64,000 nt of DNA from Prostheceraeus crozeri (GCA_907163375.1 CAJQUW010010315.1:17139-81138); one strand, 5' to 3'; positions 1 to 11,362 are shown, counted from the stretch's first letter. The notes: generated by a model not told the origin, from the letters alone. Made by a program: numbers and translations.

Positions 1-288
1 CTCCACCAGATTGTAGTCAAGATCTTCCGAATAGGCTTCCACTCGTCGTTTGGAGCTCTCACGTACTGACTTCGGAGTTAGTTCAAGGAGTTCGTGTAAG
101 AATCCAAACAGATTGCGCACTTCAACATATGCGCCGAATCGTCTCTTGAGTACATTAGCCATATTGTCGATAATAAACAAGTAGACAGCCGTACGGAATT
201 TCTCCCTTGCTGACAGATCTGTGTCTGCGGAATCCCCTTCGAACCTCCTGAGCTTTATGCTGCCATGCGCTTTCAGCTTGCTTCTTCC
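1..288 (-). pseudogene. hAT / ZMYM-like transposase-derived fragment, cut by window edge
   Basis: The minus strand is open from about 288 down to base 1, with stop codons just upstream of it and no ATG. The translation contains FRTAVYLFIIDNMANVLKRR followed by FGAYVEVRNLFGFLHELLEL. An aromatic-rich 'F..ii D n....L k.RF..y......F.fL..l' pattern is usual in the region before the hAT dimerisation part of TTF-type/ZMYM-like hAT-derived proteins. There is no catalytic or zinc-finger part here, so this is a middle or C-terminal piece that continues off the left edge. The stops upstream suggest either a relic or an exon whose acceptor I cannot place. Family assignment is by pattern recognition only. 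Confidence 0.5.
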
Positions 289-2914
289 TTATATTCAGAA
301 AATCCACTCATCAGTGCCTTTCGTTCTCTTCAGAAAAATCAAAGTCATTGCGCAAGTCAAAACATAATGTCACAGTGATTCCAATAGAGCGACTGCGTTG
401 TTCAGATCAAGACAGCTGCTCTGATGAGCTGCATTGACAATGTTGAACCGACTGAGAGGCCCACATATCCGTCAAGAAGCCGAATTCCAATTTCACCATT
501 TTCTTTATACTTTCAACCACAGAGCTTCCAATATATCGTTATTTGCAGCATGAGTGCTGTGAATATGGTTGCAAAGAAAGCTTCTGAATACCCGCCGACA
601 TTTTACTCAACATACTAATTGAATAACTCAAATGAGCCGCAAGTTTAAATAGGGATTTGCGTCAATGTCAAGAGGTGTGATCTAGGCTTGCTGATAATTC
701 GTGATTTAGGATGAAAGGGCAGATATTCTCGTCTACTCACACTTTTCGACTAAGGATGCAACTCGATACTCAACTATTCTATTAATTATTAATTATTCTA
801 TTCTGCAGATCCCTATTTTTAGCGTGTGCTAGCCTACACTTGTGTTTTAAACTTTAAATTTTACCCGCAATTGATGAGTATGATACAGACATCAGTGAGT
901 TAGTAATCCAGCCTCTTGAATAAGTCGATACAATTGTATACAATGCAGTCAAGAGAAATAGTGAATAACGAGAGGTATAAGTAGTATGATATAAACATGC
1001 ATAGCAGTAAACTACAACTAACATGTCATCGACATTAAAGAGACTATATTTCCCACATTAAATTAATGTTGAGGTTACCAATTCATTTAATAGAATTGTC
1101 CTTTAGAAAATGGACGACGTGAAATGCTGGAATAAAAAATGCAACAATATGACAATATAAAGACCATATTGTTTTTTTTAAAACGTGAAAAGCCCAAGTT
1201 CTGCTATAGAGCAATCTTTAAATATTTCCATATGCAAAACATGTCCAACAGAAAGCAATTTGAATTAAACTGAAGCAATTTTACAATTGTACTTTGTAAT
1301 TTGACAAAGAGGTTTTAGAGACATTCAAATTAATGTTCATTGACGTTTCAATGGTAAATTAAGTACATTGGCAGTTAATGATGAGAAAGTTAATCAATTG
1401 CCAAGACAACTTGCTTAATCCACTTTTCATGACAGCTTTACTCATCATTTTTATTGGATGGTTGGAGAGTAGGAGTCGATTAATCAGGAGAAGTGTTTTC
1501 TTCTCTATTGCAATTGAAGTGACATCTTCCAATAAGTGGTACACATTTTCGTCACAATTCCATATAGGCTAATAGCTGAAGAACAGTGGAAAGTTCACTG
1601 TATGTTGAATGATTATTCATTCTTCAGACTTCAACTCTCAATAAACAACCTCCTTCACCGGAGGCTATCTTGGTAAACCCAATCTAAAGCACTTTCCATC
1701 ATATTTGCAAACAGCAAAACAGCATCTCTCTCCTTCCAACTTTTATTTGTGTTTTGCTGTTGGCGGCCATCTTATAAAGCACTTTCATTCGTGCTTAAGT
1801 TTCCTATGTAGATGATGGATCTAATTAGGATGATTATGGGGAATTCAAACTTGCCAACATAGCAAGGCGTGTGTATTTGTAATAGAATGAGTGATTGTGC
1901 CAAGAAATTGTACAAGAATTTTTTAATACTTGTATTTGTGAATGGGGAGGGATAATGGCAAGTCAAGGGCTATCGAAAGTTTAACCTTTCATACTCAAAT
2001 TTCAGGCAACCACAAGTTTGCATTTCAGGTTTGTCGTAAAACTGATGTTCATTAGCGGGGGAGGGGCAGATGGCTAAAAGCGCACATATAATTCTGTCAA
2101 GATGTTTGATCATTAATTGATGCAACAAAATAGACTTAATACTGCTTTCAAATTCCTCAGCAATTGAATTCGCAGTGTTGAGTCAGAGCAGCGCAAATGA
2201 AGTAGAAATACACATGCACTCTGAATATCTCACATTTACTTTATGCTCAAAAATGAGGAAAAACCTTAATTTCAAACGCAGATATATTATTGTCCCACCA
2301 TGAATATTAATAAAAGCTATTCAATAAATAATTCGATAATTGTTAAATAAATCAAGCAATTCATTGGAGTATCTTCCCCTTTTTCTAATATGCTCAGTAC
2401 TCATAAGCGTCAGTATATCCATCAGATAACTCAGGTTGTGATTAAGCAGTGCATTTCATTCCGGATAAGCTGGACGGATTGAGAGCGAGATTTCTCTCCC
2501 GCTTATGCAAAGTTCCTGCTTAACCGGAGTAACAATGTTCAAGCTCATTATAGCCTGAATAGTTACTATGTGAGCCAAATTTTCGTTATTCTGTTGATAT
2601 TAGAGTTTGTACATAGGCCTGGCTACAGGGTCCCAATACCATCCCGTTTTTAGGTTCAAGATAGAAAAGCATCTTTGTATTTATTCTGAATATGAAAACA
2701 TTCCAGTACATGCATTTGTAAAAATAATTAGTAATCACGGAACAATGGTTGAAGCTTTTTGGTTAACAGTGAAAGGGAATTAAACTTCTATCTAAAGAAA
2801 AATAACAAAAAACCAAAACACAGATAAAAAATCCCTCTCCTTCACATCCAATACTACCTTGTCCTGAAGCGAATGATTTTTTGTTGCATTACACTGTCAC
2901 TGTGCATAAGAATG
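289..2914. other. No gene recognised; AT-rich spacer
   Basis: Only short ORFs of 60-65 codons without recognisable domains occur here. A small imperfect hairpin at 2459-2528 (TCCGGATAAGC against GCTTAACCGGA, one mismatch) might be a decayed mariner/pogo-type MITE end. Nothing else is supported. Confidence 0.5.
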
Positions 2915-2922
2915 ACAAGTGA

Positions 2923-3436
2923 TAGAATTAGATTGTTTAATCGTATCACTTTGCTAGAAGTGCAAACTGATTCAAACAGATGGCACATGCAGGAACTTAC
3001 TAAGTGGGCAAAAAGAAATTCCTAATACCTTGCAGAGATAGGAAAAATAGTCGTGCGTCGCTTGCGGATTGCTCTGAATTCCTTCAAAATGCTCCGATCG
3101 CCACGACTCCTTCAGATTCGAAGAATTCAGATCATTGCGCAAAAGTTTTCTCAATAATGTTGGGGTCATTTTAAAAAAAGTTAGCAGGCGCATGAAAAAG
3201 CGTTCACAAACTTCTCTGTAGAACTTGACATCGACTGTCTCTTTGCTGTGTGATCCGGTTGATAACAGTCATTGAAACTTATCACAATTTGGAGTGTTTA
3301 ATGTTGAACTGGCTGCTCATTGTTCGATTGCTATGGTATTATGTCAGCAGATTGTACCATTTCATTAACGTTACATGTTCCAATGCTTCCTTTCTAGTCA
3401 AACAGAAGAAGAGACGAGCTGTCTAATTCTGTGATA
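2923..3436 (-). mobile_element. Short TIR element with 8-bp TSD (hAT-like MITE), copy 1
   Basis: About 514 bp. The ends are inverted copies of ACAGAATTAGA (degraded at the left end), and the element is flanked by the direct repeat ACAAGTGA (2915-2922 and 3437-3444). A second copy in opposite orientation lies at 44517-45036 with its own 8-bp duplication. An 8-bp TSD points to the hAT superfamily. The 73-codon minus-strand ORF (2972-3193) is partly shared with the second copy, but the frame is broken there, so I do not treat it as a gene. Confidence 0.65.
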
Positions 3437-3444
3437 ACAAGTGA

Positions 3445-4117
3445 TAGAACACAAATGCGATTTTGGTTAAAAAATAAACGAAAATCACTTAATGCAGAAC
3501 TTCAGATCCATTATCCACAAAAAATAACTAAGTTATAAATAATGCAAAGAAAAATTCTCCCGCTTCAGCGGAGCCTTTGCTCTGATGCTTCTGATGCTGG
3601 CAATAACGGCGATTTGGATGAATGAGAGTATAATTAGTGAAATATCGAGTCTCTCACACGTTTAACTTCCTTGGCTATTTCTATCATTCGCTAAATTGAA
3701 AATATTTGTCAAAGTGAAGCAGGATCTATGGTAACAGACATACAATGATGATCTGTTTATTGTTGTTATTACGCACATGATTAATGATCATCACCTTCTC
3801 AACTTTCATGCTCAATTTGATACCTCATATGTTTGGCTTGCGCAATGCATCATAACAATCCATTCGCAGAGTTCTGGCAATACAGTCAATATCCTCTTTC
3901 CTATTTCACTATGTTCTCGCCTTAAATGGACAATTTCCGATGTATGTATTCACCAACTTGTCATGTGATTGTGTTGGATTAAGTAACAGCAGTTTGGAAA
4001 CAGTTGATATTCATTGAGCTTCCTTCAGAGAGCCAAAATTAGAAGAATGAGGCATTGGGGGTGACAGGGGTCACATGGGGAACCGGATGGCAACCGTTCA
4101 AATGCCTATCTGTGCGA
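3445..4117. other. No gene recognised
   Basis: A stretch between the MITE and the Penelope-like element. It holds only a 63-codon ORF with no recognisable features. Confidence 0.5.
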
Positions 4118-4328
4118 ACTTATAAATATATTACAAAAATTCCAAATTCTACGACCGAGAAATTATATTAAAAAATACACGCGACGTTTCGCATTAGGCT
4201 TAGTCATACAAAGGGTAAAACAGCGATTACAACTGAACATTTAAGTCTGGATTGCGAGTTCTAATCTCATACAACTCGATGCTTCGACGCAATTGAGTAT
4301 TCGTGAGAGCTGTACGTAACACTTGCCG

Positions 4329-4562
4329 TTAAAGACGACTCAGCGATGGACACGGATATCTATGAAATTCGTTTAAGTGCCGGTAGACCAAAGATGCACC
4401 CGATGATATGTGTTCTTTTAGACGGGAACGCATAGTTCGCTTGGATTCTCCGATGTAGAATGAGCTGCACTCTCGACATCGGATGAGATGGACCACATTC
4501 TCAACAAAGCAATCGGCGTTATCATAATTTGCAGCCCAGCAAAACGAGCAATTAGCTGTCAA
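4329..4562 (-). pseudogene. GIY-YIG endonuclease domain of a Penelope-like element (fragment)
   Basis: The 77-residue translation has the GIY-YIG core: VVHLIRCRECSSFYIGESKR, followed by T-R-L-K-E-H and a downstream VYRHLNEFH. These correspond to the two strand motifs, the conserved Arg and the His/Asn region of PLE endonucleases. In a PLE this domain follows the reverse transcriptase and nicks target DNA for integration. The upstream CxxC-like C-F-C pattern fits the zinc-binding linker seen in PLE endonucleases. The RT part lies beyond the Harbinger insertion (7221-7543) on the same strand. The domain is cut off from its RT, so it is non-functional as it stands. Confidence 0.75.
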
Positions 4563-4580
4563 ACAGTTCTTTGATGGCCT

Positions 4581-4800
4581 GGGGCCAGTTGCACGAAACT
4601 TTGATGATATTATCTTATTTTTGATATTATCTCAGGAGAAAAGATAATGTCGGTTGCACCAAACTGAGATAAGATAATATAATTTTAAGTTAAGATAGTT
4701 GAGTTGCACGAAACCAACATTATCTTATTTTCGATATTATCTTAGGAGAAAAAATAATGTCGGTTGCACCAAAAATTATATTATCTTTTAAGGACATTGT
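4581..4800. repeat. Harbinger left subterminal repeat cluster
   Basis: Several interspersed copies, in both orientations, of a GTTGCAC(G/C)AAA core and of AGATAATAT/ATATTATCT blocks. A mirror cluster lies at the right end. Clustered subterminal motifs are typical transposase or partner-protein binding sites; that role is inferred. Confidence 0.7.
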
Positions 4801-5070
4801 GACGTTGTCTGACGCAATAACTATAGAATGATGTTGTAAACCAATCAGTGTTACGATCAAATCTGTCACCGATAATAATAACATGCAATTCAGATGGAAT
4901 TCCAAGTCAGTCAAGGTGATGAAAATTACTGTTGCTTTAAGACAGTGTGACTGTGTCGATTTTATTCTAAATTTCTTTAGTAGGCCAACTCAAAATACCT
5001 CATTCATTAGACACCTCTTTATATTGTAGTCATATGCACATGTACATATACATTTAGGCTACAATGAAAG

Positions 5071-6115
5071 TTAATAACATCGGAAATGCGATTGAATATA
5101 AAATCCTCGGCGTGCTTGACTCCTTAGATCACTGCTTGAATCTCCCCCAGTCACAGGAGTTTCATCAGTCTCAGTTATCACAGACTGAGTGAGGAATTCA
5201 TCAAAGTCCTTGTTTATAATAGCGAAGTTGTGCAAAACAACACACGCCGTGACAACTCTGGCTGATTTCCTTGGATCTACAACACGCAGTCCATTTAAGC
5301 AGTTGAATCTTCGCTTAAGAATTCCTATAGCTTTTTCAACAGAGCATCTCGCAGATTTGTGTGCATTGTTGAAGGCAGATTCGGGAGCTGTCACTTGGTT
5401 TTTAATCACCGGAGTGAATAGCCAAGGTCGTAAGGGATAACCCTGATCCCCAAGAATGATATAGTCGCCGAAGTGTCCATTCTCGAAATTCTCGAATATT
5501 CGCGAATGCCTAAGGACTCTGCTATCATGGCTTCCTCCTGCCCAATCGGCAACCACATCAGCTATCAGCAGCTCTCCCGTGACGACGACTTGAACATTCA
5601 GTGAATGTTGACCTTTTCTGTTGACATACTCAGGTTCAAAATCTTTGGGGGCCATAATTTTTATATGCGTACCATCCACTGAGCCCACAACGCGAGGTAG
5701 CCTCTTCGTGTAAAAAAATTCACGATTTGGCTGAGTGTCAAAGTGTCTGGTGGACACAAAAAGCGGCAAGAGCTTTAAAAGACCACTAGTTATTATTTCA
5801 ATCGAACGATGAACAGTGGATTTGTGCACACCAAAAGTATCACCAATAACTTCTATGAACGAACCACTAGCAAAGAATCGTAGAGCAATATAGGTCTCTT
5901 CCTCTATTGAAAGCGATTTATTTCTGTTTGATTTTTGCCGAATGTGAGGTGTCAACAGTTCAACAAGGTAATTGAAGGACTTCCACTTCAGGCTTGTAGA
6001 GTTCCTCATCACTAAAAGCGTGGATGTCAATTCGATCGCGATAGGATTTGGAACGTAATTCACTTCGAATTTGTGCAACTTGCTCTAGTTGACGGATATC
6101 ACGTAAGGCATCCAT
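5071..6115 (-). pseudogene. Harbinger transposase (HARBI1-like, DDE_Tnp_4), frameshifted
   Basis: The main frame (5071-6078) contains the full catalytic domain. It has first Asp in VGSVDGTHIKI, second in ILGDQGYPLRPWLFTP and Glu in CSVEKAIGILKRRF, at about residues 135, 211 and 248 of that frame, plus the conserved SHDSRV and VVLHNFAII segments. A helix-turn-helix-like TFGVHKSTVHR sits ahead of them. The natural N-terminus, starting at ATG 6115 with MDALRDIRQLEQ and FSDEELY, is in a different frame (5960-6151). It must cross into the main frame near 5990, so at least one indel breaks the gene unless a tiny intron removes it. Such transposases act in the nucleus together with the Myb-like partner encoded on the other strand. 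The catalytic triad is intact, so the loss of activity looks recent. Confidence 0.85.
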
Positions 6116-6268
6116 TAAGAAATATAACCGGATTGAACTGAACATCAACAAAGCTGGATAATACTGAACATTAAGTCCGTGTCATCTCGATGTCATTCAC
6201 TCAACAATATTGACATCGTGTGCTAAATCAAATGTCAAATTCCCATTGGTTGCTTCCAGTGTATTTAT

Positions 6269-6763
6269 TTGTTATACTCAGTGTTAAAATTCACTGTTAT
6301 TAAAAGTGAAAAACTTAAACGTGTCTCCCAACACAAAAGAGAAACGGGCCGGACCGGCGGTGGTCCACCACCGCGAGAACTCTCTCCTCTTACAATGAGA
6401 ATTGTGAACCTTCTGGGAGAGAATAACTCAAAAATCAGTGGAATAGGTTCTAACATGGATTCTTCGATTTTGAATGAAAAAGAAGCACCATCTGATATTC
6501 AGTCCGATCAAGATGACGTAGAATCGCCAGTTGAAGAAAGCACGCCTGCCAAGAGAAAGAAACTCGATCCGCAAAGTACGTTTCCCAAAAAATCCGAACT
6601 TGAAAGTCTCTTGATTACTCAAAACATGGAGAGACATGAAAAAGAAATGGTGCTACTAGACGTAAAAATCAAAAATGAATTTCTGAAAAATGACATTCTA
6701 AATCAAAGAAAAAAAGAAAATGAAAGCATCGTGTATGGTGAAAGCTCATTTAGAGACATTTGA
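6269..6763 (+). pseudogene. Harbinger Myb/SANT-like partner protein, C-terminal part
   Basis: The 164-codon ORF contains TGRTGGGPPPRELSP, a motif that in Harbinger-type partner proteins (Myb_DNA-bind_5 family) directly follows the trihelix DNA-binding domain. After it come an acidic/serine stretch, a KRKK basic patch and a Lys/Glu-rich probable coiled coil (about residues 110-155). The DNA-binding domain that should precede the GGGPPP motif is absent: only about 150 bp separate this point from the divergent transposase start. Either an internal deletion removed it or this copy is defective. Without that domain the protein could not recruit the transposase to the ends. Confidence 0.65.
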
Positions 6764-7004
6764 TTATTTCTTGTTGTTTCAGTTCTATGGCGTTTTTTGT
6801 TAATACATGTTCTTCCAACATTTGTGTTCTATTTTTAGAAGACATTTCTGTGGGCTAATAAAAAATATGCTAGATTTTGTGAGGATAAACTATGAATGAA
6901 ACAAAATTATCATAAGTGCATATTTCTGCGTATTTCTGAGACTAAGCATCAATGGATTCAGAAGATAGAAGCGCTCCATGATGATACTAACTTAAGAGAG
7001 AAAA

Positions 7005-7217
7005 TAAGATAAAATCTTCAAAATTTTACGTTCGTGCAACCGTATTATCTTATCTCAAAATCATATTATCTTAAGATAGTAGATTTGCACCAAATATCTA
7101 CTAAGATAATATCATTATCTTAAAAATAAGATAATAACGTTTTGGTGCAACCCAATTCTCTTATTTCTTATATTATCTTAAAATAATAATATTATCTTGT
7201 TTCGTGCAACTGGCCCC
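7005..7217. repeat. Harbinger right subterminal repeat cluster
   Basis: A mirror image of the left cluster: repeated AAGATAATAT/ATATTATCTT blocks alternate with TTGCACCAAA or TTCGTGCAAC motifs, ending in the terminal inverted repeat at 7199-7217. Confidence 0.7.
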
Positions 7218-7220
7218 AGG

Positions 7221-7543
7221 GGGACTTCAACCACGATACCATAGATTTCGATCTACGAATCACGATTACGAATTACGATACCATAGACTCGAATAACTTT
7301 CTCTAAGTTACATTTATGGAGAGTTCTTTGTATTTCCGTCATGTTCTTTTCATTGGTGTAAGGTTAAGTCAAATTAATGAAGGAATCACCATCTGCACTG
7401 CTCCTTGAAGGCCTTTCATGATGATTTTTGGCTTAACGTAGTGCCTTCCGTATCACTTTCCTGGGATAGCCATTCAATGCATATCTTTTCTCTATCATAT
7501 CACAGCCTTGCCTGATGTAGACTGAGTTCGAGCCGTTCCTGAA
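7221..7543 (-). pseudogene. Penelope-like reverse transcriptase C-terminal relic
   Basis: Minus-strand translation in broken frames gives an RYALNGYPRKVIRKALR-like segment. It is followed in another frame by LPYTNEKNMTEIQRTLHKCN. These match the 'RGYP..li' and 'lPYi...s..i.riL.k..i' segments near the end of PLE reverse transcriptases. Stops and frame changes make it a pseudogene. It lies just beyond the Harbinger element that separates it from the GIY-YIG domain. Confidence 0.55.
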
Positions 7544-7821
7544 GATTAGAACTTGCAATCCGGACTTAAATGTTCAGTTGTAATCGCTGTTTTACCCTTT
7601 GCATGACTAAGCCTAGTGCGAAACGTTGCGTGCATTTTTTAATATAATTTCTCGGTAGTAGAATTTGAAATTTTTGTAATATATTGATAACTTATTCCTA
7701 CCGATGAAGTTGAAGGACTTCACTGGATTTGCAATGTGCGAACTTCATTTCCACAAGTAGTTATAATGATTATCAAATTTTGTGATTCTTTTTGATGTTG
7801 TAGCTGTGAATGCTGCGCAAG

Positions 7822-8290
7822 TATGTCCGGCTAAAGTCCGGTCACCAGCAGCAGCTTCTACAGAGAACGAAGCCGAAAATGAGACTTCCACAGTAATGTT
7901 GAACACTAATTGGCGATTGTGCGACTGGATAAAAGAAAACATGTGTCAATCCATTGGAAACAGATTGAAGCTTTCGATAAAAATGGGGTTTACTATGTTT
8001 TCTCAGATCAAATGATAAATGCTCAGTCTTGAGCCACACATTTTAGCATGACATGTCTTCAGGCAATTTTCTATCACGCGTATGTGTTATTATCATATTT
8101 CTGATGGGCTGTGCATGCGAGAATGTGGCTAAATGAGGCTATAATTGGCTAAAATTCTGTGTTTGCCACTATTAGGATGCTCAATAAATCTGGATTTGTT
8201 TAGATCTATACACAAAGGTGCATGACTATGTTAGGAAGTGACCTGAAGACGCTCCATGTAAAAAATTACGACTCTATGCCAGAGGTGGAC
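7822..8290. repeat. Decayed copy of the palindromic foldback family
   Basis: Shares scattered blocks with the complete foldback copies at 35428-36144 and 39268-39988: a GAACGAAGCCGAAAATGAGA-type block, a 'catgtcttcagg' block, 'gagaatgtggctaaatga' and a 'gacctgaagac..tccatg' block, in the same order. Heavily mutated. Confidence 0.5.
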
Positions 8291-8802
8291 GCGATTCGAT
8301 TTTCTCGCAATCCTGAATCATGCGACTCAGTGGACGATTAATTAAAAATAGCACGATTCTGAATATTTTGAGAATTTCTCAAATTCAGATATCAAAACCT
8401 CAAAGTTAGCCTCTCCTGTATCATTTTAATTTCTAGACCTTAGCTTTCATTAAAAATTTGATTATATCCATTTAAGTTGACACATTGAGACACTTCGTCT
8501 TTTAAGACATTAAAATTATACACATCATCTATCAGTACGATGTTCTAATTGCAAGTGTTTAGGGAGCACAGCATTATAAATCAGAACACGCTCAAAGTCG
8601 CAAACAAGACATGAAAATGGTCTTGAGAATCTAATAACCATAATTTACCGAATATCTACTATGAAGTGAGACAAGTACGATGAAGCATCTTATAAATATC
8701 TTTATTTCCCAATTTTAATTCTTTTAATTTTTATCATTTTTATCTTGTCGAATATAATTGTAGACATTTACCGTCTTTTCCATCAATCTTGTAACAATAT
8801 AC
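8291..8802. other. No gene recognised
   Basis: AT-rich sequence without ORFs or repeats that I can name. Confidence 0.5.
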
Positions 8803-9760
8803 ACTCACTGACAAAATTTTTGAAACATTTACTCTTTAACTTTTTTCATTTTTGACTGGTATATATTCATGTATGTATGATACCTTGATAATTTAGTCAC
8901 AATCTCCACCAAGTCGCTAGCACTGAAAACCAACGCATGTAGCAGATTCAACTTTAATAGCGCGTGTGGCCCCCTCTAGGTCCAATACATTCAGTAATCC
9001 GAGATGGCATGGATTCACAAAGTTTCTGAATGAAGGATGTTTCAAGGAGAAGCCACTGCTCTGTCAGTCTTTCAGAGAGAATCTTCAGGGACACTGGTGG
9101 AAGTGAATAGCGCTCTCACTCGCCGCCCAAGCTCGTCCCAGACTTGTCAATGGGTGACAAGTCAGGTGAGCGTGCAGGCCAGTTAAGGGTTTGAATGTTC
9201 AATCTCCTAACAGTGGCAATGACAGCCGAGGAGCGATGTGGTCTTGCGTTGTCGTCTTGGAAGACGAGATCCTCCTCCCTGACCACACTAAGGGCATCAC
9301 ACTAGGCAACTTGTCTTCTGCGGTGCTCAAAACTCAATGGAATTAGGACAGGTGGTCGTCGCGATTGAATTCCAGCTTCTCGCAATCTTCGGTAAGCCGT
9401 TCGAACGCTACAGTCTATATTTGAGGCACTCTTCCAAGACTGTGTACGACTAGCTTTGAGACTGACACAAATCTATTCCTCTTTGCAGCTAAAACTAGAC
9501 GTGCGTCTGTCCTTTCTGCAGACTTTCTTGGTCGAGCAGATCCCTTCTTCTTTTTTAACATCTCCTTCTGCTTTACATCGACACCACCACCTCCAAACAA
9601 CGACTCTCGATAGTTGCAGCTCTTCGGCAACACTCTCACGACTTCTACCACAACGAATCATTCCAATAGAATGAATCCACCTCTGGTAAACTGATCGTGT
9701 GCCATTTTATTTTACAAAAGTAAAAAGTAAAGTTCAAAAGTAAAGTTCAATTTGTAAAAG
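8803..9760 (-). mobile_element. Tc1/mariner element, internally deleted copy 1
   Basis: Closely matches the copy at 17366-18545 over both flanks of the transposase but lacks about 350 bp of the catalytic region. The N-terminal helix-turn-helix part (9415-9661, minus, including SVAEELQLSRVVVWRWW) and the C-terminal tail remain. The left edge carries CACTGACAAAATTTTTGAAA, a plausible TIR. I cannot find its partner at the right edge. Non-functional. Confidence 0.75.
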
Positions 9761-10029
9761 CATTAATTAAAAGAATCAATTAATTTGCATAATAATCAAT
9801 TAAGTATCAATTAAATCAAGCCCTCATACTTGCATGTATAACGTTTATAGAATGTTAGCAAATATACTGTATCGTGCAGATGTTACCACCTTTGGTCCGT
9901 AGTATACATATTAACTGTAAATCAGACATAAATACACTTATGGAGAAGTCACTCTTCGAAAAACATCGCGCGATTCCTTTCCTGGTCGTCAAGAATCCCG
10001 CGATTGATTGTGACTAACGACTCATTTAG

Positions 10030-10255
10030 AGAAAGCTGAGAAAATCTCTCTTTCACCAAAATTTTCAATCTGCCTTATTAGATTTACTTGTGTTTTCTTT
10101 GATTCCTGTCTGAGAAGAAAGGAAACCGGGTAAAACTCGACAGACCTGCAGATTCGGATTTGCTATAGGGTGTATAAATCTTCAGGTCGGACTCAAGAAT
10201 GTGGTTAAATGAGGTTAATGGACCAAAATGTTGTGTTTGCCTACATTAAAGGGTG
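10030..10255. repeat. Decayed half-copy of the foldback family
   Basis: Shares the blocks 'acttgtgttttctttgat', 'gtctgagaagaa', 'cagattcg' and 'agaatgtggttaaatga' with the right arm of the intact foldback copies, with many changes. Confidence 0.4.
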
Positions 10256-10566
10256 ATTCAAATGAAATGACCCCATCTTTTAAAGTGTTGTGGGTCAGTG
10301 AAAATCCAACCAACTTTTAAATGAGATGCATCATTTTAAACCCCAGAGTCTCAACAGCAACTCTATGGTTGTCAAAACTACATAGATATGTTAACTTTGA
10401 CGACATCCAGCGGTTTTGAATTTGAAAAGTTTTCCTAGTTTTCATGTTTATACATGATGTATGCTATAGTTTGAATAGCTAATCAGTGAATTCATGCAAA
10501 GATGAAGCTTAATTGGATAATAGTGATAATAGGCTTAATAAAATGAGACATCTACGTCAATTTGAC
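10256..10566. other. No gene recognised
   Basis: About 300 bp with no ORF or repeat that I can name. Confidence 0.4.
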
Positions 10567-11362
10567 AATTTATAGATAAATGAAAGCGCGCATCTAGCCG
10601 AATTCATAGTCTTTATTGCTCTGGAGGCCTTTCGCTCGTCTTCTCAACAGAACATACCCGGTAGAAAGAGTGCAAATGAGTGATGACAAATGAGAAGTAC
10701 AACTACATGCTAGAAAGGAGATGGCCGAATATGCAAAGCTTCAGAAATGCGTAATAACCGGTCATTTCTAGCGAGAAAGACAATTGAAAACTTGCCACGA
10801 AGATATCTTCGATCACAATTACAGTCACGACAGAAAACGAGCAGGAATCAGACAGCTGATCCTTAGGTGAGCTCTTCTTCCGTCGACTACCGATTTCTAT
10901 GCGACTGCGGGTCAGTCTATTACGGTAGGACGAGCAGAGATTAGATAGACGCCGTTCGATCTAAGAACACATTCCTAATTGACTCAGCGAAGGTGACAGT
11001 CGCCGCAGTTCCTCTGTCATAGCTTCTCATGTCATTTACTGCAATTGCGATCGTAGATATCTTCGTGACAGGTTTTCAATATTGTCTTTCACACTAAAAA
11101 TGACAGGTTATTAAGCATTTCTGAAGCTTTGCATATTCGGTACTTCAAGCCAAATTTGTGCAAGCAACGTGAGCTGCTAATTGGTATTCATCTACCGTGG
11201 TGAAGCCATCTCCTTTCTTGCATGTAGTTGTACTTCTCATTTGTCATCACTCATTTGCACTCTTTCTACCGGGTATGTTCTGTTGAGAACACCGGCGAAA
11301 GGCCTCCAGAGCAATAAAGATTATGAATTCGGCTCGATGCGCGCTTTCATTTATCTACAAAT
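10567..11362 (+). mobile_element. Penelope-like relic inside a long inverted repeat
   Basis: The arms 10567-10825 and 11037-11362 are inverted near-copies; the right arm has about 65 bp extra. The roughly 210-bp loop encodes, on the plus strand at 10897-10941, LCDCGSVYYGRTSR, which matches the start of a GIY-YIG endonuclease of PLE type, and then hits a stop. The design (endonuclease remnant between inverted repeats) is the same as at 4118-7693. The arms share no obvious sequence with that element, so it is probably another PLE family. The 75-codon ORF at 11181-11408 lies in the right arm and is not a gene. Confidence 0.6.

Larger units (their letters stand above)
4581..7217. mobile_element. 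PIF/Harbinger DNA transposon, nearly complete but decayed
   Basis: The ends are perfect 19-bp inverted repeats, GGGGCCAGTTGCACGAAAC at 4581-4599 and its reverse complement at 7199-7217. The match extends three more bases (CCT/AGG), so the exact TSD cannot be read. Inside lie the two divergent genes typical of Harbinger: a DDE transposase on the minus strand and a Myb/SANT-type partner remnant on the plus strand. Each end carries about 200 bp of short repeated motifs. The element is inserted in a Penelope-like element. Confidence 0.85.
4118..7693 (-). mobile_element. Penelope-like retroelement relic with inverted terminal arms, interrupted by a Harbinger element
   Basis: Two arms of about 150 bp, 4118-4267 and 7544-7693, are inverted near-copies of each other. 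Between them, on the minus strand, lie a piece resembling the end of a PLE reverse transcriptase (7221-7543) and a GIY-YIG endonuclease piece (4329-4562). They are in the order RT then EN expected for PLEs. A complete Harbinger transposon (4581-7217) separates them. PLE terminal repeats (pLTRs) are known in both direct and inverted orientations. Each arm, read on the minus strand, carries TGACTAAGCC followed by GCGAAACG, which resembles a degenerate hammerhead core. The coding parts are short and broken, so this is a relic. Confidence 0.7.
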
